Shown: piece by piece, positions 41,865 through 52,911 of the stretch
Layout of the letters: every line of letters begins with the position of its first letter
How positions within the stretch are numbered: position 1 is the first letter of the stretch
Assembly: GCF_015223435.1 (NCBI RefSeq)
Contig: NZ_VHKO01000007.1
Coordinates: forward strand, 55,356-119,355
DNA: 64,000 nucleotides
Direction of reading: 5' to 3'
From: Vibrio hibernica
GTDB lineage: Bacteria > Pseudomonadota > Gammaproteobacteria > Enterobacterales > Vibrionaceae
Made by a program: the position numbers and the translations under genes
Notes under the pieces: generated by a model
Seen by the model: the letters and a program-made list of their open reading frames with translations, nothing else
What the model was told of the DNA's origin: nothing
Databases searched by the model: none

Positions 41865-42668
41865 ATGCATCCTATGCTAAACATTGCGATTCGTGCTGCA
41901 CGAATGGCTGGCAATCATATTGCTAAATCTGCAGAAAATACTGACAAAATTGAGATATCTCAAAAAGGTCAAAACGACTATGTAACTAATGTCGATCAAG
42001 AAGCAGAGCAATTAATTATTAATACCATCAAAAAATCCTACCCTGATCATTGTATTGTGGGTGAAGAAATGGGTTCAATTGAAGGTAGAGATACCGATGT
42101 TCAATGGATTATTGACCCACTGGATGGCACGAATAACTTTGTAAAAGGCTTCCCACACTTTTCTGTTTCTATCGCTGTCCGTATGCGTGGAAAAACAGAA
42201 GTCGCTTGTGTTTACGATCCAATCCGTAATGAACTCTTCACCGCACAACGTGGTTCTGGCGCTCAGCTTAACAATGCTCGTTTACGTATTAATCCAATTA
42301 AAGATTTAAATGGTGCCGTTCTTGCTACCGGTTTTCCATTTAAGCAAAAACAACATGCCGAAAGCTATGTAAAGATCGTTGGAGCGCTATTTAACGAGTG
42401 TTCTGATTTCCGTCGTACTGGTTCTGCTGCTTTAGATTTATGCTATCTTGCTGCTGGTCGTGTAGATGGTTATTTTGAACTTGGCCTAAAACCTTGGGAT
42501 ATGGCGGCAGGTGAGCTGATTGCTCGCGAAGCTGGCGCTATCTTAACCGATTTTTCCGGTGGTACTAACTACCTTGCATCAGGTAACTTAGTGGGTTCAA
42601 GTCCACGCGGTGTTAAGAATATTCTTAAGCACATCCGCGAGCATGCTAACGAAGGCATGATGAAGTAA
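41865..42668 (+). CDS. suhB: Inositol-1-monophosphatase family protein / antitermination factor SuhB
   Basis: Mg-dependent phosphatase that in E. coli also serves in the rRNA antitermination complex. The 267-residue protein (same as E. coli) has metal-site motifs GEEMG (about 66), WIIDPLDGTNNF (about 83) and WDMAAGE (about 211). Monocistronic, with its own terminator, divergent from trmJ. Confidence 0.96.
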   Translation: MHPMLNIAIRAARMAGNHIAKSAENTDKIEISQKGQNDYVTNVDQEAEQLIINTIKKSYPDHCIVGEEMGSIEGRDTDVQWIIDPLDGTNNFVKGFPHFSVSIAVRMRGKTEVACVYDPIRNELFTAQRGSGAQLNNARLRINPIKDLNGAVLATGFPFKQKQHAESYVKIVGALFNECSDFRRTGSAALDLCYLAAGRVDGYFELGLKPWDMAAGELIAREAGAILTDFSGGTNYLASGNLVGSSPRGVKNILKHIREHANEGMMK

Positions 42669-42691
42669 GGCACCGCTAACTCAATAATTCT

Positions 42692-42724
42692 AACGCCGAT
42701 ACTGTAAAGTATCGGCGTTTTTTT
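42692..42724 (+). terminator. Terminator of suhB
   Basis: AACGCCGATACT pairs with AGTATCGGCGTT around a short loop and is followed by a T run, 24 bases after the suhB stop. Confidence 0.92.
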
Positions 42725-42767
42725 ATCCTTCATTTTTCCCACTTTTCATTTATCACTTCTCAAATAC

Positions 42768-42801
42768 AAAAAAGGTTTTGAGGAGCCCCCAAAACCTTTT
42801 T
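42768..42801 (-). terminator. Terminator of the queA-secF operon
   Basis: AAAAAGGTTTTG pairs with CAAAACCTTTTT around a nine-base loop, followed by T on the minus strand, about 32 bases after the secF stop. Confidence 0.88.
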
Positions 42802-42832
42802 ATCATTTAGTATCAAACTGGATTAATAATGC

Positions 42833-43783
42833 CTAAGGCAACATTGCATCTTGGTCTGCACCTTCTTTATCTACTTGTGTTGGCATTAAATGTTCACGCG
42901 TTAAGCCAAGTTTCAAGGCTAGTGATGAAGCAACATAGATAGATGAGTATGTACCCACCGTAATACCTAATAGCAGCGCAAGTGCAAAACCATGAATATT
43001 CGCACCACCTTTAGTGAACAAAGCAATGACCACAAATAAGGTAGTACCTGAAGTAATTAATGTACGACTCAATGTTTGAGTAATTGAGTGATTCATAATC
43101 TCACCTGGAATGCCATTTCGCATTTTGCGGAAATTCTCTCTGATCCTATCAAATACAACGATAGTATCATTGAGGGAATAACCAACAACCGTGAGCAATG
43201 CAGCAATAATAGTGAGATCAATTTCAATCTGTAATGCTGAAAATACCCCTAACGTAATGATAACATCATGCGCTAACGAAAATACCGCTCCGGCTGATAA
43301 GCGCCATTCAAAACGCATTGATACATACATAAGAATACATAACAACGAGATTAGAATCGCTAGGCCACCCGCCTCAGCTAGCTCACCGCCGACATTAGGG
43401 CCAACAAATTCAATACGTTTTAGTTCAACTTGATCGCCACTTCCTTGTTTCACAGAAGCAAGAACTTGATTACCAATGACTTCACCTTTGGTACCTTCAC
43501 GTGGACGTAAACGAACGATCACATCACGAGCAGAACCAAAATTTTGAACCGTTGCATCCTCAAAACCATCATTGGTTAATGATTCACGAATTTGAGGTAA
43601 ATTTGCTGGGTGCTCAAAGGTTACTTCGATTAATGTACCGCCAGTAAAATCTAATCCCCAATTGAACCAGTTGGTTGCAATTGAATAAAAAGATGCTGCG
43701 ATCATGAGCCCAGAGAATGCAAAGGCAAACTTTGACCAACGCATGAAGTCGATCACTTTGTTTGCTTTCAATATTTGAAACAT
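42833..43783 (-). CDS. secF: Protein translocase subunit SecF
   Basis: Part of SecDF, which uses the proton gradient to pull exported proteins through SecYEG. The 316-residue protein has six expected spans, the WGLDFTGGTLIEV first periplasmic motif (about 42), and the GYSLNDTIVVFDRIREN motif in span 4-5 (about 200). Nine bases after secD; last gene of the operon. Confidence 0.98.
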   Translation of the reverse strand: MFQILKANKVIDFMRWSKFAFAFSGLMIAASFYSIATNWFNWGLDFTGGTLIEVTFEHPANLPQIRESLTNDGFEDATVQNFGSARDVIVRLRPREGTKGEVIGNQVLASVKQGSGDQVELKRIEFVGPNVGGELAEAGGLAILISLLCILMYVSMRFEWRLSAGAVFSLAHDVIITLGVFSALQIEIDLTIIAALLTVVGYSLNDTIVVFDRIRENFRKMRNGIPGEIMNHSITQTLSRTLITSGTTLFVVIALFTKGGANIHGFALALLLGITVGTYSSIYVASSLALKLGLTREHLMPTQVDKEGADQDAMLP

Positions 43784-43792
43784 AACTATTCC

Positions 43793-45643
43793 TTAGATCG
43801 ACAATTTCTTAAGATTACGTTTGCGGCCATACATTAAGTTAACGACGCAGCGCGTACCAATAATGGCGGTAAACATAGAGGTTAAGATACCGATTGATAA
43901 TGTCACGGCGAAACCTTTAATAGCACCCGTTCCTACTGCAAATAAGATAATAGCAGTGATCAACGTGGTAATATTGGCATCGGCAATCGTGCTAAATGCA
44001 TTAGCGTAACCTTGATGAATGGCTTGTTGAGGACTCCGCCCTTCTTTAAGCTCTTCTCGTATCCGCTCAAAGATAAGAACGTTAGCATCGACTGCCATCC
44101 CCACCGTCAAAACGATACCAGCAATACCAGGTAAGGTCATCGTTGCCCCTGGGATTAGTGACATGATGCCGATAATTAGGATCAAGTTTGCTATCAATGC
44201 CATATTCGCAATCAAACCGAATGCGCGGTAATAAAGCAGTGTAAACAGCATTACGGCAACCATACCCCAGACACAAGCTTGGATACCCATATCAATATTT
44301 TGCTGTCCCATTGATGGGCCGATGGTGCGCTCTTCAACAATAGAGATTGGCGCAATCAAAGCACCCGCACGCAATAGCAAGGCTAAATTGTGCGCTTCAG
44401 CAGTAGAGTCAATACCAGTAATACGGAAGCTTCGACCTAATGCAGACTGAATTGTCGCCTGGTTAATGACTTCTTCATGCTTGGTTAAGATAACATTACC
44501 TTTTGCATTACGGCGTCCACTGTCTTTATATTCAGTAAATACCGTTGCCATCAACTTACCAATATTCTTTTTAGAGAAATCCGACATTTTACTGCCGCCT
44601 TCGCTATCTAAAGAAATATTAACTTGTGGGCGACCATACTCATCGGCGCTAGAACTCGCATCAGTAATGCTTGAACCGCCAAGAATAACGCGCTTTTTCA
44701 GGACAGCAGGACGACCATTTTTATCAAACTTAACTTCACTACCCGGTGGTACTCGACCATCTGCAGCGGCAGCCAAATCAGCTTTATCGTCGACTTCTCT
44801 AAATTCAAGTGTTGCGGTTGCGCCTAATATCTCTTTAGCGCGAGCGGTATCTTGTACACCAGGCAATTCAACTACGATACGGCTTGCACCTTGACGCTGA
44901 ACTAATGGCTCTGCAACGCCTAACTCATTCACACGATTACGCAAAATAGTGATATTTTGTTCAACGGCATAATTACGAATTTCAAGTAAGCGAGCTTCTG
45001 TGAAGGTTGCGATTAACGCATTGTTATCACCTTCAGAAAATTGCATATCACGATGCTTTTGAGTTAATAGTGCTTTAGCTTGATCGCGTTGTTTTTCATT
45101 ACGCAATACAATTTCAACACCCTCTTGACCTGTGGGACGAATAGCACGGTAACGAATACGATCTTCACGTAATTCGCCACGGAAAGATTCTTCTTGCTGA
45201 CCAACCAGTTTTTCCATCGCAGCATCCATGTCCACTTCCATTAAGAAATGCACACCACCACGTAAATCGAGGCCAAGCTTCATTGGTGTCGCACCAATTG
45301 AAGATAACCAGCCAGGCGTTGCTGGGGCAAGGTTTAGAGCAACAATGAAATCTTTGCCCATTGCTTGAGAAATCAAGTCACGAGCACTGATTTGTGTATC
45401 GGTATTTTTAAAACGAATTAATATCGATCCATTTTCTAATCCGATCGTTTTTGCGTCTAATTTATTTTCTTTGAGTACGGTATTTAAAGTATCGAGCGTT
45501 GACATGTCAACTGAGGCGCCTCGCGCCCCAGTGACTTGTACTGCCGGATCTTCACCGTAAATATTTGGAAGCGCATACAGTGCGCAAACGAGGATGGCTG
45601 CAACCACCATCATATACTTCCATAACGGGTAACGGTTTAGCAC
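43793..45643 (-). CDS. secD: Protein translocase subunit SecD
   Basis: Larger partner of SecF, with a big periplasmic domain between spans 1 and 2. The 616-residue protein (E. coli 615) has [16 protein letters not shown] near residue 125, the P1-head region to about 440, and the proton-channel motif [16 protein letters not shown] near 510. The start is a GTG at 45643 with AAGGA upstream. Confidence 0.98.
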   Translation of the reverse strand: MLNRYPLWKYMMVVAAILVCALYALPNIYGEDPAVQVTGARGASVDMSTLDTLNTVLKENKLDAKTIGLENGSILIRFKNTDTQISARDLISQAMGKDFIVALNLAPATPGWLSSIGATPMKLGLDLRGGVHFLMEVDMDAAMEKLVGQQEESFRGELREDRIRYRAIRPTGQEGVEIVLRNEKQRDQAKALLTQKHRDMQFSEGDNNALIATFTEARLLEIRNYAVEQNITILRNRVNELGVAEPLVQRQGASRIVVELPGVQDTARAKEILGATATLEFREVDDKADLAAAADGRVPPGSEVKFDKNGRPAVLKKRVILGGSSITDASSSADEYGRPQVNISLDSEGGSKMSDFSKKNIGKLMATVFTEYKDSGRRNAKGNVILTKHEEVINQATIQSALGRSFRITGIDSTAEAHNLALLLRAGALIAPISIVEERTIGPSMGQQNIDMGIQACVWGMVAVMLFTLLYYRAFGLIANMALIANLILIIGIMSLIPGATMTLPGIAGIVLTVGMAVDANVLIFERIREELKEGRSPQQAIHQGYANAFSTIADANITTLITAIILFAVGTGAIKGFAVTLSIGILTSMFTAIIGTRCVVNLMYGRKRNLKKLSI

Positions 45644-45694
45644 AGCAGATATCCTTTAGCTGTTTATAACTTAAGTGTTATAAAGGGAAAACGA

Positions 45695-46027
45695 TTAAAG
45701 AGATTTAAGCGAACCCTTAGGTAACACAGCAGTAACAAAATCTTTCTTGATCGTTACTTCATTGTTTTCGTTTAAAGCTAATAGAATGTAATCATTATCA
45801 TCTGAAATTTTTACAATTTTACCGACTAAGCCACCACTTGATAACACTTCATCACCTTTAGACATTGATGACATAAGTGTTTTATGCGCTTTAACACGTT
45901 TTGCTTGTGGACGATAAATCATGAAATAAAAGATCACGGCAAACATGCCAAGCATGATAAACATTTCCATACCACCACCCGCAGATGATCCACCAGCAGC
46001 ATGTGCTTCAGAGATAAATAGACTCAT
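45695..46027 (-). CDS. yajC: Sec translocon accessory protein YajC
   Basis: Single-span protein of 110 residues that associates with SecDF. It has one hydrophobic segment (about 20-38) followed by FYFMIYRPQAKR and a small basic cytoplasmic domain. Between tgt and secD, the usual place. Confidence 0.96.
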   Translation of the reverse strand: MSLFISEAHAAGGSSAGGGMEMFIMLGMFAVIFYFMIYRPQAKRVKAHKTLMSSMSKGDEVLSSGGLVGKIVKISDDNDYILLALNENNEVTIKKDFVTAVLPKGSLKSL

Positions 46028-46138
46028 TAAAGTTTTCCTTCTTATATATTAATATTGAAATTATTGAATTATTAATTGGGTTACTCTGTACCTTTTTCAA
46101 TGGCACAGAGTAAACTAAACTGACTAAAACGCTAAGAA

Positions 46139-47326
<1,188 letters not shown>

Positions 47327-47410
47327 TTAAACAGCGATAAATTCTAGCCACTCGACATCTTTTAACTCTTAGGAATCTTTGGCTATTAGAAACCTTTCAG
47401 TTACTAGCAA

Positions 47411-48472
47411 CTAAGAAGTCGCTAGCATCTTTTTCGTTACAAACATCGCATCGCCATAACTAAAGAAGCGATATTTTTGTTGTACAGCATGTTGATACGC
47501 AGCCATGACATTATCATAATCAGCAAAAGCACTGACGAGCATGATCAACGTTGATTCAGGTAAGTGAAAATTAGTAATAAGAACATCCACTAATTGGTAT
47601 TCATAACCTGGGTAAATAAAAATTTCAGTGTCACCAAAAAAGGGAACTAATGATGTGCCTTTTTGTTTAGCATCTTGCGCCGCACTTTCTAATGAGCGGA
47701 CCGATGTTGTACCTACAGCGACAATTCGACCACCACGGGCGCGAGTTCTGGCAATAGCATCGACCACTTCTTGTGGTACTTCAACATATTCAGAATGCAT
47801 GTGATGATCATTAATATCATCAACGCGAACAGGCTGAAAAGTTCCTGCACCTACATGTAAAGTGACATAGGCAAACTCGACACCTTTGGCTTTAATTTTA
47901 TCCAAAAGTTCATTATCAAAATGAAGCCCAGCGGTAGGCGCGGCCACCGCCCCCGGTTTTTTATTATAAACGGTTTGGTAACGCTCTTTATCAGAGTCTT
48001 CATCTGGGCGATCAATATAAGGAGGAAGTGGCATATGCCCCACATCATTCAATACATCCAGAATCCCTTTATCTGAATCAAAACGAATTTCAAATAAAGC
48101 GTCATGACGAGCGATCATTTCAGCTTGATACTCATCATTTTCACCTAAGAATAATCGATTACCAGGTTTTGGTGATTTCGATGCACGAACGTGAGCTAAG
48201 ATGGTTTTATCATCCACAACACGTTCAACCAAGACTTCAATTTTACCACCGGACTCTTTACGTCCAAATACTCGTGCTGGGATAACACGTGTATTATTAA
48301 ATACGATCAAATCACCTTCATTAACCAGATCAAACACGTCGGTAAATTGACCATCTTTCAATTGCCCACTGTCGCCATTGAGTTGTAATAAACGACTCGA
48401 AGTTCGTTGTGGTTGAGGGTAACGAGCGATGAGCTCATCAGGAAGGTCAAAATCAAAATCAGATACTTGCAT
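47411..48472 (-). CDS. queA: S-adenosylmethionine:tRNA ribosyltransferase-isomerase
   Basis: Adds the cyclopentane ring (as epoxyqueuosine) to preQ1-tRNA made by Tgt. The 353-residue protein from the ATG at 48472 starts [19 protein letters not shown] and contains NNTRVIPAR (about 60) and the AAPTAGLHF motif (about 176). An in-frame GTG at 48481 is an alternative start. First gene of queA-tgt-yajC-secD-secF. Confidence 0.97.
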   Translation of the reverse strand: MQVSDFDFDLPDELIARYPQPQRTSSRLLQLNGDSGQLKDGQFTDVFDLVNEGDLIVFNNTRVIPARVFGRKESGGKIEVLVERVVDDKTILAHVRASKSPKPGNRLFLGENDEYQAEMIARHDALFEIRFDSDKGILDVLNDVGHMPLPPYIDRPDEDSDKERYQTVYNKKPGAVAAPTAGLHFDNELLDKIKAKGVEFAYVTLHVGAGTFQPVRVDDINDHHMHSEYVEVPQEVVDAIARTRARGGRIVAVGTTSVRSLESAAQDAKQKGTSLVPFFGDTEIFIYPGYEYQLVDVLITNFHLPESTLIMLVSAFADYDNVMAAYQHAVQQKYRFFSYGDAMFVTKKMLATS

Positions 48473-48717
48473 GGTGATCACTTATTAAGGCTAAACGGCA
48501 ATTTATAAAACGACGTTATTAAACAAATTGAAGGGTTAAAAAAACTGGCGCCAGTATAGACTTACCACCAGTAATTTCAAGATTTGTTACTTTTTTATAG
48601 CCACCAATCCAACGGCTATAATCGATAGTAACCTTGGAGTTTATTCGAGTTTATCCCAAAGAAAATCGGTATAAGAACCTCAAGCTCCAGTTTATCCACC
48701 ATTCATGATGATAGATT

Positions 48718-49623
48718 TTATAATAACCCCTCAACCACATTCGCTAACGTTTTAAATGTTTCAATCCTATTGCTGCTTGGCCTCCATATCAGGCCAATTT
48801 CACGATAAGCATTTCGGCCAGGTGGCTCGATGACAGCTAAGTTTAGGTTATCTATTAAACCGTGATTTATTGCCATTTGTGGGATAAAAGTTGTTCCTAA
48901 GCCATTAGCGACCATTTGCACTAAAGTATGTAAACTCGTGGCTGAAAAAGGATTGATTTTTTCTTTTTTAGTAAGCTTACACGCTGACACGGCATGCTCA
49001 GTTAAGCAATGTTCATTTTCGAGTAAAAATACTGATTCATCGGGTAAGTCATCGTAACGAATTGGCACTCGGATACCACCGGCTTGTTGTCGACTCATAA
49101 TCATGCGAAATGGATCTTGCCCTACAATATGGCATTCCATTTCTGCTATATCGACTGGCATGGCTAAAATCAACACATCAAGCTCACCCTTACGCAGCGC
49201 TTTTAATAAATTAGCAGTCGTATCTTCTCGTAATAATAAAGTAAGCAAACCAAAGCGCTGGTTCAATTCTTGAACTAAATTGCCCAATAAAAAAGGTGCT
49301 ATCGTCGGGATACAGCCAACTCTTAATTGCCCTTGCATATTACCACTTTGGCAAAGCGCACCAATTTCGAGTAAGTCTTGGCTTTTAGCTAATAACTCCC
49401 GCCCCTGCTTGACCACTTTCTCTCCCGCCAAAGTGAAAATCAAAGGGCTTTTCTTGTCTTTTTTTTCAAATAAGGGGCAACCAATAAGCTCTTCAATATT
49501 TTGTATGCCTTTACTTAGCGTCGATTGACTAACAAAACAACGCTCCGCAGCCTCACTAAAGTGATGGGTTTCATAAAGTGTAATTAGATAATGTAATTGT
49601 TTTAAACTTGGCCATTTAGTCAT
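48718..49623 (-). CDS. oxyR: Peroxide-sensing regulator OxyR
   Basis: LysR-type regulator of 301 residues, with helix-turn-helix HHFSEAAERCFVSQSTLSKG (about 20-40) and the redox pair C206/C215, nine residues apart in HCLTEHAVSAC as in E. coli OxyR (C199/C208). These form a disulfide when hydrogen peroxide is present. It is divergent from a peroxiredoxin gene with a 200-base spacer, which fits its role. Compared with other OxyR proteins the N-terminal MTKWPSLKQLHYL is slightly longer. I could not find a clear four-part OxyR site by eye. Confidence 0.9.
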   Translation of the reverse strand: MTKWPSLKQLHYLITLYETHHFSEAAERCFVSQSTLSKGIQNIEELIGCPLFEKKDKKSPLIFTLAGEKVVKQGRELLAKSQDLLEIGALCQSGNMQGQLRVGCIPTIAPFLLGNLVQELNQRFGLLTLLLREDTTANLLKALRKGELDVLILAMPVDIAEMECHIVGQDPFRMIMSRQQAGGIRVPIRYDDLPDESVFLLENEHCLTEHAVSACKLTKKEKINPFSATSLHTLVQMVANGLGTTFIPQMAINHGLIDNLNLAVIEPPGRNAYREIGLIWRPSSNRIETFKTLANVVEGLL

Positions 49624-49821
49624 ATTAAGTTTCGATTATAGTGAGTGGAAACAGAACGGTGATCACAAATTTCTAATCATCGCTTTTTTCGATTGAGTTA
49701 ATCGGTTTAATTCGCTTTTTTTCATACTACAACTTGTACTATAGTTTGTCCTGTTGAAATATTCAGACACTGATGTTTGGATACTGATTTTTAAATCAAC
49801 GTAATATTTAGGAGCAACATA

Positions 49822-50433
49822 ATGGTACTAGTAGGTCGTCAAGCCCCAGATTTCACAGCAGCAGCTGTTTTAGGTAACGGTGAGATTGTTGATACATTCA
49901 ACTTTAAAGATTTCACTAAAGGCAAAAAAGCGGTTGTTTTCTTCTACCCTCTAGACTTCACATTCGTTTGCCCATCAGAGCTAATTGCTTTTGACAAACG
50001 TTTTGAAGATTTTAAAGCCAAAGGCGTTGAAGTAATCGGTGTTTCTATCGATTCACAATTCTCTCATAACGCATGGCGTAAGACTGCTATCGCTGATGGT
50101 GGCATCGGTGAAGTTAAATACCCACTTGTGGCTGATGTGAAGCACGAAATCGTAAAAGCTTACGATGTTGAGCATCCAGAAGCTGGTGTTGCTTTCCGTG
50201 GTTCTTTCCTAATTGATGAAGAAGGCACAGTACGCCACCAAGTCATTAACGATCTTCCATTAGGTCGTAATATCGATGACATGCTACGTATGGTTGATGC
50301 ACTAAACTTCCACCAGAAAAATGGTGAAGTTTGCCCAGCACAATGGGAAGAAGGTAAAGCAGGTATGAAAGATTCAACTGCAGGTGTTGCTGCATACCTT
50401 TCTGAGCACGAAGCTGACCTCGGCAAAAAATAA
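49822..50433 (+). CDS. Typical 2-Cys peroxiredoxin
   Basis: Reduces hydrogen peroxide and organic hydroperoxides. The 203-residue protein has the peroxidatic C50 in FTFVCPSE and the resolving C171 in GEVCPAQW, plus a GGIG motif (93-96). The terminal YF motif that makes eukaryotic enzymes prone to over-oxidation is not seen: the C-terminus ends YLSEHEADLGKK. It is closer to the Prx1/AhpC group. Strong AGGAG site and own terminator; divergent from oxyR, which probably activates it. Confidence 0.95.
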   Translation: MVLVGRQAPDFTAAAVLGNGEIVDTFNFKDFTKGKKAVVFFYPLDFTFVCPSELIAFDKRFEDFKAKGVEVIGVSIDSQFSHNAWRKTAIADGGIGEVKYPLVADVKHEIVKAYDVEHPEAGVAFRGSFLIDEEGTVRHQVINDLPLGRNIDDMLRMVDALNFHQKNGEVCPAQWEEGKAGMKDSTAGVAAYLSEHEADLGKK

Positions 50434-50458
50434 TTTAACTTAAAATTATTTTGATTCT

Positions 50459-50487
50459 AAAACCTCGCCTCGTGCGAGGTTTTTTTG
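50459..50487 (+). terminator. Terminator of the peroxiredoxin gene
   Basis: AACCTCGC pairs with GCGAGGTT around CTCGT and is followed by seven T, 26 bases after the stop codon. Confidence 0.92.
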
Positions 50488-50586
50488 TTCTCATCCTCTA
50501 AAATAATACTTTTTAAAATCAGATTATCGTCTTCTCCCAACCAATTGATCTACAATGATGCTCTGTTTTTTTATTTAGTGATCATC

Positions 50587-51330
50587 ATGACCATTCAACT
50601 TGAAGTTTGTATCGACAATATAGAATCCCTTCATAACGCTATCTCCGGTGGCGCAACTCGTATTGAACTATGCTCATCTTTAGCTTTAGGTGGATTAACA
50701 CCAAGTTATGGGTTTATGAAAATAGCAGCAGAGCAATCCAATGTTCCGGTTTATGCCATGATCCGCCCTCGCCAAGGGGATTTTCTATATAACCAAGAAG
50801 ATCTCAATATCATGCTAGAAGATATTGCCTGCGCCAAGCAAGCAGGCCTCGAGGGCGTAGTATTTGGAGTGTTAACGGCGCAAGGTGATGTAGACATCGC
50901 AATGGCGCAGCAGCTAATGAACGCAGCGAAGGGCATGGGCAGCACCTTTCATCGAGCGATTGACCAATGTCGAGATTATAAAAGTGCTATTGAAGCCATT
51001 GCTACATTAGGCTGCGAACGAATTTTAACATCGGGGCTTGCCTCAACTGCTCCTCAAGGCATCGATGTGATTTCGGAAATGGTTGATCTCGCCAATGGTC
51101 GTTTTTCGATTATGGCAGGCGCGGGTGTTACCGCAGAGAATGCCACGAAAATTATTCATGCGACTGGTATCCATGAGATTCACTTATCTGGAAAAACGAC
51201 TCGCCCGAGTGAAATGAAGTTAATGGCGGAATCTGCCAAAATGGGCGCTGATCATATCGATGATTTCTCGATTCCTATTACCAGCACTCAAGCTATCCAA
51301 GCCGTCAAAAACATTGTCGAATCGGTCTAA
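50587..51330 (+). CDS. cutC: CutC family protein
   Basis: TIM-barrel protein of 247 residues (E. coli 248) historically named for copper homeostasis; its enzymatic role is not settled. From the ATG at 50587 it begins [11 protein letters not shown] and contains the family motifs [18 protein letters not shown] (about 22), MIRPRQGDF (about 56) and FHRAIDQ (about 121). The reading continues upstream to 50485 through the terminator of the peroxiredoxin gene, so that extension is rejected. Convergent with phoU. Confidence 0.93.
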   Translation: MTIQLEVCIDNIESLHNAISGGATRIELCSSLALGGLTPSYGFMKIAAEQSNVPVYAMIRPRQGDFLYNQEDLNIMLEDIACAKQAGLEGVVFGVLTAQGDVDIAMAQQLMNAAKGMGSTFHRAIDQCRDYKSAIEAIATLGCERILTSGLASTAPQGIDVISEMVDLANGRFSIMAGAGVTAENATKIIHATGIHEIHLSGKTTRPSEMKLMAESAKMGADHIDDFSIPITSTQAIQAVKNIVESV

Positions 51331-51374
51331 CTCACTCTAACTAAAATAATGGTTAGTCTAATTAGAAGCCAACA

Positions 51375-52073
51375 CTAAAGTAGGGATGTAAGGTATTGCG
51401 AATCATGCCTTACATCTTTTCCTTCCACAAAATAGATAATGTACTCACAGATATTTTGACATCGATCCCCCACTCTCTCGATCGTATGAACGCCTGTCAT
51501 GATCAGCATAACTTTGGCAATCGAATCGATATCTTGCTTCATGAAAGCCACTAATTGATCAATTAACTTTTTATGCTCTTGATCGATAAGCTTATCCATT
51601 TGATAAATTTGTGCAGCAGCTTTCACATCCATACGCGCAAAAGCATCTAATACTTGGTGTAGCATATCTACGGCAATACGGCCTAACATCTCAACCGAGA
51701 CTAATAAACCGGCCTGGGCATGAGAGAATGAATCCTGTGCCACTCTTGCCAACTTTTTAGCGCCATCACCAATTCTTTCTAGATCAGAAATGGTTTTAAT
51801 AATCGCAATAACTAAACGTAAATCTCTGGCGGTTGGCTGACGCTTGGCAATGATTCGAGTGCAAGCCTCACCAATGGCCATTTCCCTCTGATTCACTTTT
51901 TGATCATCACGGTGAACCTTGCTTGCCAGCTGAGAGTCTTGTTGTGACAACGCTTGCAGTGAGAGAGAAAGTTGCTCCTCCACCAATCCTCCCATTGCAA
52001 GCACGTGAGTTCGAAGAGATTCAAGCTCAATATTAAATTGCTCTGAAATATGCCGACCTAAATGCATTTTCAT
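51375..52073 (-). CDS. phoU: Phosphate signalling protein PhoU
   Basis: Negative regulator that connects the Pst transporter to PhoR and keeps the Pho regulon off when phosphate is ample. The 232-residue all-helical protein has two PhoU repeats, each with a metal-site motif: DLERIGDGAKKLA (about 95) and ERVGDRCQNICEY (about 198). Last gene of the phoB-phoU operon, 10 bases after pstB. Its final codons contain a nine-pair inverted repeat (51385-51416). Confidence 0.96.
   Translation of the reverse strand: MKMHLGRHISEQFNIELESLRTHVLAMGGLVEEQLSLSLQALSQQDSQLASKVHRDDQKVNQREMAIGEACTRIIAKRQPTARDLRLVIAIIKTISDLERIGDGAKKLARVAQDSFSHAQAGLLVSVEMLGRIAVDMLHQVLDAFARMDVKAAAQIYQMDKLIDQEHKKLIDQLVAFMKQDIDSIAKVMLIMTGVHTIERVGDRCQNICEYIIYFVEGKDVRHDSQYLTSLL
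51385..51416 (-). repeat. Inverted repeat in the end of phoU
   Basis: GATGTAAGG and CCTTACATC pair across 14 bases within the last codons of phoU. No T run follows, so it is a possible transcript-end hairpin and not a classic terminator; no other terminator was recognised between phoU and cutC. Confidence 0.4.
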
Positions 52074-52083
52074 TTTTTATTCC

Positions 52084-52911
52084 TCAACCGTATCGGCCAG
52101 TAATATAGTCTTCTGTTTGTTTTTTCTTTGGAGAGGTAAACATAGAATCGGTATCGCCATATTCAATCAATTGTCCCATATGTACAAAAGCAGTGTAATC
52201 ACTCACTCTCGCCGCTTGCTGCATATTATGAGTCACCATCACTACCGTATATTGCATCTTTAACTCACTAATTAACTCTTCAATGGTCAAGGTTGAAATA
52301 GGATCCAAGGCTGACGTTGGTTCATCTAATAACAAAACCTCCGGCTCGATAGCAATGGCCCTTGCGATCACTAAACGTTGCTGCTGACCACCCGACAAAC
52401 CAAACGCATTATCATGTAGTCTATCTTTGACCTCAGTCCATAAAGCAGCCGCTCTCAATGAACGCTCAACCGAATCATCTAAGGTTCTTGAATCTTTAAT
52501 CCCTTGTAAACGCAAACCATACACAACATTTTCATAAATCGATTTAGGAAATGGATTTGGCCTTTGAAATACCATCCCAACTTGTCGACGTAAACTCGCC
52601 ACATCCACTCTTGGGTCGTAAATATTTTGTCCATGCAGCAAAACCTCACCTTCGACCCGACATCCATCGACTAAATCATTCATTCGATTGATACAGCGTA
52701 ATAATGTTGATTTACCACATCCAGAGGGTCCAATGAAGGCTGTCACATGCCCTTTCGGTAGCTTCATATTAATCGATTTTAATGCTTGGGTTTGTTGGTA
52801 ATATAAATCCAAATTTTCAATACTAATCGCGGTTTGGCTATCGCTTAATTGGCCGACATCCAAAGGTTCTGCATATCCAAGAGCCGAATGCATAGAGAGC
52901 ATACTAATCAT
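52084..52911 (-). CDS. pstB: Phosphate ABC transporter ATP-binding protein
   Basis: ATPase of the high-affinity phosphate importer. The 275-residue protein has Walker [10 protein letters not shown] (about 57), signature LSGGQQQR (about 166), Walker [13 protein letters not shown] (about 185) and the C-terminal DYITGRYG typical of PstB. The N-terminus is about 18 residues longer than in E. coli; several Met codons exist. The start overlaps the end of pstA by 8 bases. Confidence 0.96.
   Translation of the reverse strand: MISMLSMHSALGYAEPLDVGQLSDSQTAISIENLDLYYQQTQALKSINMKLPKGHVTAFIGPSGCGKSTLLRCINRMNDLVDGCRVEGEVLLHGQNIYDPRVDVASLRRQVGMVFQRPNPFPKSIYENVVYGLRLQGIKDSRTLDDSVERSLRAAALWTEVKDRLHDNAFGLSGGQQQRLVIARAIAIEPEVLLLDEPTSALDPISTLTIEELISELKMQYTVVMVTHNMQQAARVSDYTAFVHMGQLIEYGDTDSMFTSPKKKQTEDYITGRYG

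Noticed and set aside
44466..44894. 142-codon plus-strand reading
   Set aside because: Antisense within secD, with no ribosome site or family likeness.
49624..49821. OxyR four-part binding site
   Set aside because: ACTATAGT near 49740 is a short palindrome, but the spaced ATAG/CTAT elements of an OxyR site could not be aligned.
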